DNA from: Sipunculus nudus
Taxonomy: Eukaryota > Annelida > Sipuncula > Golfingiida > Sipunculidae
NCBI GenBank assembly: GCA_026874595.1
Contig: CM049318.1
Location: 54,389,250 to 54,453,249, forward strand
Reading direction: 5' to 3'
DNA length: 64,000 bases
Both the position numbers and the translations under genes were made by a program. This document shows, piece after piece, positions 42,300 to 53,038 of the stretch. Below the pieces are notes generated by a model. It was not told the DNA's origin and searched no databases. It worked only from the letters and a program-made list of their open reading frames with translations. Numbering within the stretch: the first letter of the stretch is position 1; each line of letters opens with the position of its first letter.

Positions 42300-44290
42300 T
42301 AACTTCATGGGCGTCTCTTAGTATTGACTATCTCGTAGGCAATGAGGCACAGTCTGATATTTGGTGAAATGTATTACTATATATTTAAAAAAAATTGGCA
42401 AACTTTGAAAAAGATATCTCACTTGAAACGCAATGTACCTCTCCAAAGTTTTCACCATCCTATAGCCCAGGTATTATATCTACAGATTGACGTGTGGTTT
42501 AATTTCTCCCATCCCGTAGGAAATGAGGCACAGCCTGATAATTTGTTCAATGTATTACTATATATGTATTTCAAATACAATGCACACTTTGTAAAAAATA
42601 TCTCATCTGAAACGAAATGTACCTTTCCAGAGTTTTCACAGGTATTTAGCTGAGGGGTACAGCTGCTGAATGAGGCGTCTCTTAGTATTGACCATCCCGT
42701 AGTAAATGAGGCATAGCCTGATATTTTGTTAAATGGATTGCTATATATACTTTCTAAAAAGGCAAACTTTGAAAAAAGATATCTCACTGGAAACGAAATG
42801 TACCTCTCCAGTTATTTCACCATCCTGTAGCCAAGGGAGTTATCTACAGATTTTAGGTGTAATTTAATATTGCCTATCCCGTAGGGGATCAGACACAGCC
42901 TGACAATTTGTTCAATGTATTTATATATATATATTAAAAATAATATGCACACTTTAATGAAAGATATCTCACTTGAAACGAAATGTACCTCTCCAGAGTT
43001 TTTACCATCCTGTAGCCTAGGAAGTTACATACAGATTGAGGTGTGGTTAAAATTCGCCCATCCCGCAGGAGATGAGGCACAGCCTGATAATTTGTTCAAT
43101 GTATAACTATATATATATATTTCAAATACTATGCACACTTTGTTAAAAGATATCTCACTTGAAACGCAATATAACTCTCCAGAGTTTTACAGGTATTTAG
43201 CTGAGGGGATCGATAGCTACTGAATGAGGCGTCTCTTAATATTGAATATCCCGTAGCCATTGAGGCACAGCCTGATATTAGGTTAAATGTAGTACTATAT
43301 ATTTAAAAAAATGACAAACTTTGAAAAAAAAGATATCTCACTTGAAACGAAATGTACCTCTCCAGAGTTTTCACCATCCTGTACCCGAGGAAGTTATCTA
43401 CAGACTGAGGTGTGGTTTATTTAGTTAGTCCCGTAAGGGATGAGGCACAGCCTGATAATTTGTACAATGTATTACTATATAAATATTTCAAATACTATGC
43501 ACACTTTGAAAAATGATATCCCACTTGAAACGAAATGTACCTCTCCAGAGTTTTCATCACTACTTAGCTGATGTGTATAATTATAGAATGAGGCGTTTCT
43601 TAATATCGACCTTCCCGCAGGCAATGAGGCACAGCCTGATAATAAGTTAAACGTAGTACTATATATTTTAAAAATTGGCACACTTTAAAAAAAGATATCT
43701 CACTTGAAACGAAATGTACCTCTCCAGAGTTTTTACCATCCTGTACCCCAGGAAGTTATCTACTGACTGAGGTGTTGTTTAACTTAGTTCATCTCGTAGG
43801 GGATGCGGCACAGCTTGATTATTAGTACAATGTATTACTGTATGCAAATTTCAAATACAATGCATACTTTGAAAAAAAGATATCTAACTTGAAACGAAAT
43901 GTACCAGTCCAGATTTTTCATCACGATTAACTGATGTGTATAACTATAGAATGAGGCGTTTCTTAATATTGATCTTCCCGCAGGCAATGAGGCACAGCCT
44001 GATATTTGGTTAAATGAATTACTATATATTTAAAAAAATGGCAAACTTTGAAAAAAGATATCTCACTTGAAATGTACCTCTCCAGAGTTTTGACCATCCT
44101 GTACCCCAGGAAGTTATCTACAGACTGAGGTGTGGCTTAATTTCGCTCATCCCGTAGGGGATGAGGCACAACCTGATAATTTGAGCTACAAAATACATAT
44201 TTTTAAAATCGCATGCACACTTTAAAAAAAGTTATCTCACTTGAAATGAAATGTACACCTCCAGAGTATACACCATACTGTAGCCTAATA
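42300..44290 (+). repeat. Satellite array, about 182-bp units of two types (A and B)
   Basis: Eleven unit starts (GATATCTCACTTGAAACG or a variant) at 42413, 42597, 42778, 42963, 43149, 43332, 43515, 43694, 43879, 44057 and 44231, spaced 174-186 bp. All share CCCGTAGGSGATGAGGCACA-like blocks. Type A continues CACCATCCTGTAGCC..GACTGAGGTGTGG; type B continues ACAGGTATTTAGCTGA..GAGGCGTCTCTTAAT. Order: A B A A B A B A B A, then an arm-type unit. Confidence 0.9.
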
Positions 44291-44419
44291 TTCGAAATAT
44301 TCGGAAAATGTTCATATTTTTTATGCTGGTTTTGATTTATTTATCTTTTAAGGAATAATCACATTTTATTTTTGTCTTGTTTTCATATTTTTTTCTGACA
44401 TTCCGAATAATGCATTTTT

Positions 44420-44463
<44 letters not shown>

Positions 44464-44479
44464 TTATAATAGAGATATA

Positions 44480-44536
<57 letters not shown>

Positions 44537-44550
44537 TATATATATATATT
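44420..44550. repeat. (TA)n microsatellite in right arm
   Basis: Mirror counterpart of 40,378-40,505, of different length. Confidence 0.9.
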
Positions 44551-44794
44551 TCTTCTGAATGATTATTATAATATAATATTTTGCCACAACATGAAAATTA
44601 CTTTGATTATTTATCATGATTTGTCATGTGTTACATAATAAACAGTTAATAATAACTTGTATGCTTATTAAACGTATTTATAAGCCGCCCAGCAAGCGGG
44701 ACGCACACTAGAATAAACGGAGCTATATGGAGCAAAAGCGGAGAACACCCAGAATACGGTTCTCGGTGCTGTTGCACTAACTTCCACGACGTCC

Positions 44795-45625
44795 AAAATT
44801 TGACTCCGAGAATGTTTTATTTTCAAGATGGCCGAGATGGCCGCCATGCCTCTCTGATTGCCATGAATCATTTAGTACTCATTAAAGAATTGTAATTTCG
44901 GTGTCTACTACTAGGATTTTAGGGTCCAGAAATCCATGGAAACAAATAAAAAAATCCTCACGTATTTATATAACTCTAAAATCCAAGAAGGCGCCCAAAA
45001 TAGCCGCCAAGTTATTAAAAATGGCCTTAAATAATTTATTTTCACCCTAGAGTTGTAATTTTGGTATGTACTATTACAATTTTATGAAACTAAATAAAGC
45101 ATCGCTGTGTAATTGTGTGACTGGCAAATCAAAGTCGCCTCGAAATTGTTATATATAACGTCATCTACAATCACTCTTTATACTATTGCTGTAATTTTGG
45201 TTCTAATAATTAACTTTTAAGAGTATAAAAGCTGCACGATGGTAAAAAAGTTCAAGAATAAAGCCTGAATCCGCTGCTTACCTATACATCCAAGATTGTA
45301 AACAGAATTGCCGCCGTATAATCTTACACTAAAACGGCCAGAAGCAGTAAGTTTTTATCATAGACGCGAGTTTGATGTCTGCCTCTGGGTTTTAGTGCAC
45401 ACAATAAAAGACAATAAGACAAGAATAATACAAGTAATATAAATACGTAACGATGTATTTGTTGGTTCCAATAGATTTCTGGACCCCAGAAACCTAGTTG
45501 TTGATACCAAAATTACAACTCTGTGATGAGGCTAAATGATTTATTGCAATCTGAGGGGCTTGGCGGCCATCTTGGACGCCATCTTGAGAATAACAACTTT
45601 CCTGGAGTCCAAATTTGGTAACCTT
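44795..45625. repeat. Second foldback, next to the large inverted repeat
   Basis: 44,795-44,965 (TTTCAAGATGGCCGAGATGG.., GTAATTTCGGTGTC.., GGGTCCAGAAATC) is the diverged reverse complement of about 45,430-45,625 (GGCGGCCATCTTGGACGCC.., CAAAATTACAACTCTG). The centre is near 45,210. Confidence 0.7.
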
Positions 45626-46345
45626 TAAATATATTGTTAAGCTAGTCCAATAGTACAGAAAATCACCATAAAACAATCACTCGCAATTTGTTTGGAGTTT
45701 GAGCTATATATTCTGTATTTTGACCCGTCTGAATACATAATAACCCGGTAACATATATAGGCAATTTCTGAGCCAATGTTAGTTAACATTTTGATATTGC
45801 CCGAGTTGGCAAAATCAGAGCAGCTTAAGTAGTATAATTTACTCATAAACCTTACCATGGCAACACTATTTGCCATCATTTTGAAGGTCTTGTGAGTGTT
45901 CCAGCTCGGTTTTTTAATTTAGTTCACCGAAAACCCCCGGGAGAAAGCCCATAATTTCTTTTCACTTCAAATTTAAGACAGGAGCCAGGGAAAACCAGAA
46001 TCTGGCTTTTTATATAATTTGATAGTAACTTAAAATTCACATTTAAGTTCATTGATAGTACACGATTAATTGCTACATACAATCATCTGATTGCGCCTTC
46101 TCGCATACAAATGTATATAAAACACTATTATTTTGGCAAAATCAATTTTCAGACAATCTACTCCCAGGCCAAAAAAAAACGAGTGTGATGATATATGTTA
46201 GATGTGATAAACTGTGTATTTGTTAAAATAGTTCAACAGAGCTCAGTGTTCTACCTTAAAACTTGCATTGTACGATATATCAGTCTTTGAGATCAGGGAG
46301 GGGGGGGGGGGTTGCGATATAATTAGAGGATTTAAATTTATTTGT
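45626..46345. other. Intergenic stretch
   Basis: 45,640-45,670, reverse-complemented, resembles 40,047-40,075 (GTGATTTTCTGTACT), a further trace of the same repeat family. Nothing else recognised. Confidence 0.45.
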
Positions 46346-48045
46346 GAGAGAGAGATAGAGAGAGGGGGAAAAGTATAGAGAGAGATGGAGAAAAGGAGAG
46401 AGAAAGAGAGATAGAAGGAGAGAGAAAAAGAAGGAGAGCGGAGAGAAAAAAAAAAGAGAGAGAGAGAGAGAAGAAGAAGAAGAAGAAGAAGAAGAAAAGA
46501 GATGAAGAGAAAGGAGAAGAAGAAGAAAAAGAGATAGAGAGAGAGAGATAGGTAGAGACAGGAGTGGAAGAAGAGAGAGACAGAAAAGGAGAGAGAAGGA
46601 GAGGGAGAGAGAGAGATGGAGATAGAGAGAGATGAGAGAGAGGGGGAGGAGAGGTAGAGGTGAGAGAAAGAGGAGGAAGGAGGAGGGAGAGAGAAGGAGA
46701 GAGGAGAGAGAGAAGGATAGAGAGAGGAATAGACAGAGACATGATGGAAGAGGAAAGAGAAAGAGAAGAAGAGAGGAGAGATAGGGAGAGAGAGGAGAGA
46801 GAGGGGGAGAGAGGAGGGAGGGAGAGAAAGAGAGAAGGAGAGAGAGGGAGAGCGAAACAGGAGTGGAAGAAGAGAAAACGAGAAGGAGAGAGGAGAGAGA
46901 GAGGGACAGAAAGAGAGAGAAGAGAGAGAAGAGAGAGAAAGAGAAGGAGGCAGGAGAGAGAGAGGTGGGAGAAGGAGAAAGAAAGGAGAGAGGAGAGAGA
47001 GAAGGAGAGAAAGGAGAGGGAGAAGAGAGAGAGAGATAAAGGAGAGCAAGAAGGGAGAGAACGAGAAGGAGAGAAGAGGGAGAGAGGAAGGAGAGGAAGA
47101 AAAGATAGAAAGAGAAGCAAACAAGACAGAGAGAGGGGGTAGAGAGGAGAGAGAGAAGAAGAGAAAGGAGAGGGAGAAGAGAGAGAGAGAGATAAAGGAG
47201 AACAAGAAGGGAGAGAACGAGAAGGAGAGAGGAGGGAGAGAGGAAGGAGAGGAAGAAAAGATAGAAAGAGAAGCAAACAGGACAGAGAAAGGGGGATAGA
47301 GAGGAGAGAGAGAAGGAGAGAAAGGAGAGGGAGAAGAGAGAGAGATAAAGGAGAGCAAGAAGGGAGAGAATGAGAAGGAGAGAGGAGGGAGAGAGGAAGG
47401 AGAGGAAGAAAAGATAGAAAGAGAAGCAAACAGGACAGAGAGAGGGGGATGGAGAGGAGAGAGAGAAGGAGAGAAAGGAGAGGGAGAAGAGAGAGAGAGA
47501 GATATAAAGGAGAGCAAGAAGGGAGAGAACGAGAAGGAGAGAGGAGGGAGAGAGGAAGGAGAGGAAGAAAAGATAGAAAGAGAAGCAAACAGGACAGAGA
47601 GGTGGGATGGAGAGGAGAGAGAGAAGGAGAGAAAGGAGAGGGAGAAAAGAGAGAGAGATAAAGAAGAGCAAGAAGGGAGAGAACGAGAAGGAGAGAGGAG
47701 GGAGAGAGGAAGGAGAGGAAGAAAAGATAGAAAGAGAAGCAAACAAGACAGAGAGAGGGGGTAGAGAGGAGAGAGAGAAGGAGAAAGAGAGAGAGTTCGG
47801 GAGAGATAGAGAGGAGAGAGAGAAAGAGAGAGAGAGAGAAGGAGAGAGGAGAGAATGAGAGAGAGAGAACGAGACACGAGTGGAAAAAGAGAGGGAAGGA
47901 GAGAGGAGAGAGAGAACGAAGGAGAGAACAGGAGAGGAGAGGAGAGGAGTGGAGAGGAGAGAGATAGAGAGAGAGAAAGAGAGAAGGAGAGAGATAGAAG
48001 GAGAAAAGAGAGAAAGAGGGGGGGGGAGAGGAAGGAGAGAGAAGG
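46346..48045 (+). repeat. 1.7-kb polypurine (GA-rich) minisatellite
   Basis: Nearly every base on the plus strand is A or G. Within it a longer unit recurs: GAAGCAAAC at 47115, 47270, 47423, 47582 and 47736, period 153-159 bp, each with the same GATAGAAAGA upstream and GACAGAGA downstream. The 544-aa and 595-aa minus-strand reading frames are Ser/Leu/Pro translations of this tract and are not genes. Confidence 0.95.
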
Positions 48046-48148
48046 ACAGACTGGGATTACTCATCATATTTTATTATATTTTATTCTTTAATCCTAAATC
48101 ATAATGATATTCTCTTCCCATTTTTATTATTTTTTTCTCAAGTGAACT

Positions 48149-48268
48149 ATGGAACTGAGGATTCTTCCAAATACCGACATCCAGGTGTCGCCAGTGTGCG
48201 TGGGCACGTGGCAATTCAACGGAGGACAGACGTCGGCAGATAAAACCTGGGCAGCTTTGTCTGAGGAG
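48149..48268 (+). CDS. Aldo-keto reductase exon 1
   Basis: ATG at 48149; MELRILPNTDIQVSPVCVGT, then WQFNGG and ALSEE. Donor GTAACG. TTTTTTCTCAAG just before (AG at 48141-48142) looks like an acceptor, so a 5' UTR exon may lie upstream of the polypurine tract. Confidence 0.88.
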
Positions 48269-51200
48269 GTAACGCGAATACGCAAAAAAAAATATGAAAA
48301 TGTTAATTCAAATGATCAAATTCAGCCAAAACTCCACTGTACATTTACTGATTTCTTTCAGGACTGTCTTCAAATAAATATAAAATTAACGAATACAGTG
48401 GATCCCCAAAATTACGACCACCTTGGGGACTGTCCACAGTGGTCGTAATTTGGGGGTGGTCGTATTTGTGAAACTGTAAGTTGCATGAATCGTATATTCC
48501 GGGCCAAGAAAAGTGGCCGTAATTGCGGGGGTGGTCGCAATTGCGGGGTGGTCGCAAGGCGGGGTTCCACTGTGATTCACGTGGATTTTATTTTTGTTTT
48601 TACATCTTGCATATTTACAGAAATGGTTTCACTAAAATTAAGACCATATTTTTGCGAAATCATTCTTTAGATTATTCAAGTACCATGGTCACACACTGTC
48701 AAGGGTTTCTTGAGAATCAAAAGCTGTCCTGAACATAAGTTTTAGTCTGCTTCAAGTTTGCAGCAGAGAACGAAAAACATATAGAAAAGAATGTTTCTTT
48801 AATATGCACAAAGATAAACTTCATAATGATGCATTGATCATATGAAAGCCAATACGTCGAAGTTGGTCAGTCTATGAACATTTCAGTTTTAAAGGTGCCC
48901 ATTCACCCACCTTTTGAGAAAAAAATATATGATTTCTGGCTTCCTCTGTGTATATATTAATGATCTAAGGGTAATTTTGGTTGTGAAAGGTGCTTATTAG
49001 GCCTTTGTGAAGGATGTATGAACTTGTTCATCAACAACATGTTTGTAAACACAGCAATATTTACAAATGGGAAAAACATCTAACTTAGTTGGTAGGTTGC
49101 ATAATTGCAAAGGTAGAAAGGTCACTTGTTACAAAATGGCATTTGCAAAGCTCTGGCTTATCTGACTTGCTGCCAGATTCCCTTGTTGAATTTGTTTTAA
49201 TTATTTTGTCGGGTCCCCACATTGATATAAACAAAACAAGCAGCTTATGTGCGGTGATATCCATGTTTTCTGGCCTATTTTTTTTACAAAAGCTCAAAAG
49301 GATTACCTTTAAATGATAAATACCAATGATTTTTTGCTAAATTTTCTGAGGTTTTCCGATTGCCATTTGTTTTATGTAGAAAGTACACTGTTATTTTAAA
49401 ATGTATAAGATATAATAAAAATAAGATATAATTCAGCATTCATACACCTAAATTCGAAATTATATCCATGTCATTCATTCTGATTCAGAGTCATAAGAAT
49501 CTTATTGCTGCCGGAACAAGTAAAATTTGATAAAATACAAAACATGAAGCATTCCCTGTTTCAGACATTTAGGTCACATAATCTAAATATTAATAGCGTA
49601 AGGCGATTTTTATGATTTTACGTATCTCCTCTGATACTGCCGTACGGTTTGCCGTGATTTCTGACATACATATGCTCAGGGTTTGTCCGAAGAGATTCCA
49701 CCCACTTTTATTTGCAATATTTGCGTATTACATGCATAATTAATAATTTTAATATTTGCTCCCCCGCGGGCGCCTCTTTTCTTTGTGTCTTCGGGACTGG
49801 TAACACAATGGCCACAGAGTGTTTGATGGCGGGACAGAGTTTTTCTCCGGGGGCCCTATCTGGGCTTTTCTTAAATTTGCGGTGACCGGCCCGAAATAAT
49901 CCCCATTGGTGATCCCTTCTCAAAAGGCAACCTCCGCGCAGCGAAAAAGTCTATTGTGCACAAGGAGATCTCGCGTGAGGAAAATGCTCAAAAGGGGGAT
50001 CTTTCAAAGAATGAAAATTTTCCGAGCGGTAGTGAATGCAGGGTAGTGTGTAAAACCCGAACCCCACGGTCCCCGGACCCCATAAACCTATTTCCTCATT
50101 TTTCATTATTTATACCGATAAAAACACCACTATTGTTGATGTAAGGACAGAGCAAAGTCACTAAATGTTGCACATTTGTAAATGACCGATTCACTGAAAG
50201 ATTTATAATTACAAAAATATTTCGAACCTCATTTACTTGAATTTGCCGACTGTTCAATTTTGACGGACCCCAGTAACCACCGCTCATATTTTTATTTATG
50301 ACTAAAAGAGGACAAAAATAGCACTCATGTCACACACTAAAAAGTAAATATAATATTTGTTATTTTAAATGAAAATATAATAGTGCGGACACAGTGGGGG
50401 AGATTTAATTTGAAGTGCACTAACAGTTGAGCGGACCTGAGACTGATATATCAGAGCACTTCCACATAACAACAGGTTTCGTGCTCCGTTCATAACAACA
50501 ATGCAATTTTAAAGTTGGCAATAATATAAATACAGAAAGGAATTGTTGATTACTTGCATTTCAAGCAACAACAGGTTCCAAAATAATGATTTTGTAAATG
50601 TTTTAAATTATAATACTTTTTAAAACGCTACACAAATGAAATAAATAGCAAATATAAAATTATGAATAAAAACGGTGACAGAAATGTAAAAATACAGATA
50701 CTAACACAATAATAAATCACAAATGTGTCATGGCTAAACGTGATGTCAAATACATGTATGTACTAAAGAAATGGTAAAACAACGAGAAGACGGGGTCCGT
50801 GCCCCAGGGTCCGTAATTGTTTTTTTTTTATCAAATTTTGTTGCAAAACGGACTATTTTTTATGTTTTAACCAAACATAATATAAAATATGTTTTTAGAT
50901 ACGATTATGCTAAAATATCTGGACAAATTACCATGAGAGTTTAAGAATTACAAATTTTTCTTGGGTTCCGGGATCCGGAGTGGGATCCGGGTTTAACACA
51001 CTGCCTGAACGCAGTGACTCTCTCACTGGAAAACATTGGCTCAGCTTTCAAACAGAAAGGAGTGCGTGATATTTAAAAATATATACAGCCATTAAATGTA
51101 CCACATTATATAATGCTACCATGAACTTTTGCGCAGCGGGATTGCCCGACCATGTGAGTGCTCAGTTTTTGTGCGTTATAACCGGAATGCAATTATCGAG

Positions 51201-52993
51201 ATCACGTCTCAGCGCTGTACTGTACTACCATGTAAGATAACAGGTTCCTTTACTGGCGGATTCATGTGTGAATTTACATGTCTCCTCTGACACTACGGTT
51301 TGCCGTGATTTTTGACCTACATATGCTCCGGGTTTGTCCGAAGACATTCCACCATTCGGACAAGAACGTATTCGTACAGGTCATTCAGACTCCGACACAA
51401 GGTTAACTCAGAGACAGAACACTTACACCAAATGTCGGATTCAAAGAGACAGTAACATTGTACACCCAAGACATGAAACCATGACAGCCTATTTGACATC
51501 AGAACTAAATGCTCGCCCAAAACCGTGCGTTGCACGGGTAATTGCTAGTGACAGATTATTTTGGGTTCAGCTTTTAAAGAAGAAACGGCCCTTGAGTTTG
51601 AGTAAAAGAAGCCCATAGCAGTTACATAAATTTCATGTTTTAAATTGACTTTTATATAACACAGCACTAAAATTCCAAATTTTGATATGAGGAATTGAAA
51701 TTCAATTTAAAAGAAGAATTACGTCATTTTTGGTTGCGCTGCCACCCACGACCTATGAAACATCGAGGATACGCTTGTCAATAACAAAGCCAGTACACAA
51801 ATCACACTGAAGTCCAGCCGGATACAAACGAGTTAAAATTAGTAGGTGAGAGCATTTCGATAGACATCCAGCATCAAAGGGAGTCGCGTCCCAGTCCCCG
51901 AGGTTTCATTGCTGACCATTGAAGGTACAGACTAAAAGCCACACGTCACTAGACTGGTACCCCGCTCTATTATGGCACCGCTGCTCTAGGCCAACCATAG
52001 AGACGGGCGTACAACGCCATCTTCAGTTCTCCCGGCAGACTGGTTCCAACTCGATCCAGTATGTATTATATATTATAAAAAAATAAGCATTTAGTTTGCT
52101 CAGAGAAGTTGTTAACAGTTGGCTGTACATTTCGTGTGACATTTATGATTAGATTAATAGATATTGATATTAAACCAATGCCACGTACAGTGGAGTATCA
52201 AAGATTCAGTATATCGTATCATCTATACATCCATCAGTCAATTTTTGTGAGACAACTCATTTTTCAATATTTGGAAACTATAAATAACTAAATAAAGTAA
52301 TTTTATTAGAAATCTTCAAGGATAACTATCCAGGATCGCGTGAACGTCCGTGACAATCGGTGTGAGCGTGCAGACTGGAGTTGGAACCAGTCTACAGGTA
52401 AGTCAGGTGTTGCAACTGGGGATACTTAAGATGGCGTTGTACGCCTGTCTCTATACTTGGCTTTGGGTCATAACAGCTATAACAGGTTACCTGGCTAACA
52501 TGTCACATATGCCAAAGCGCGTGGACTAAAACCCGGATGCCACATGTCACATGCCAATGTGCGTGAACAAAAACTCGGATGTTGGAAGCCAATAATGAGG
52601 GTTGAGACAACGGATGACAGACAGCTTTTTTACGTTATAATATATTATAATACGTTATCAGTGTTCCATAAATATCATATTTAAAGAATTTCCAGCATTA
52701 TGGAGTTATATTTAAACCATGACTTAACATCTTGGACATCATATTTTATCAATAAAATATATAAAGAAAAAATATACTAAACATTTGAAAGTTGTGGAAT
52801 ATTTTTATTTCAACTTTATCACAGAACACGAAACAAAAATTAAACATGGAATAATTTCATGTAATATCACAAATATCTATCAAAATTTTATATCGGTAAA
52901 ATAAAAAGAATTGATTGAAAAATGAAGCACTGAAAGTTAAGCTGATGCTTTCACTGACACATAATCATATGTAAATACACTAAATATATATAT

Positions 52994-53038
<45 letters not shown>

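Larger units (their letters stand above)
40080..44805. repeat. Large inverted-repeat structure with internal satellite
   Basis: The left arm (about 40,080-40,806) is the reverse complement of the right arm (about 44,110-44,805). Shared landmarks are the CGTCGTGGAAGTTAGTGCAAC outer end, a (TA)n core, and ATTCGAAATATTCG-like and CTGGTTTTGATTTATTTAT segments. The arms then run into satellite units in opposite orientations, which meet at about 42,300. The left arm is interrupted by a retroelement fragment (40,807-42,044). Confidence 0.85.

Noticed and set aside
42413-44231. CRISPR-like regular repeat array
   Set aside because: Units are contiguous 182-bp satellites without short repeats plus unique spacers; the locus is eukaryotic.
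46243-48067. 544-aa, 595-aa and 416-aa minus-strand ORFs and several plus-strand ORFs
   Set aside because: All translate the polypurine tract (Ser/Leu/Pro one way, Arg/Glu/Lys the other). Three overlapping open frames in one low-complexity tract show absence of stops, not a gene.
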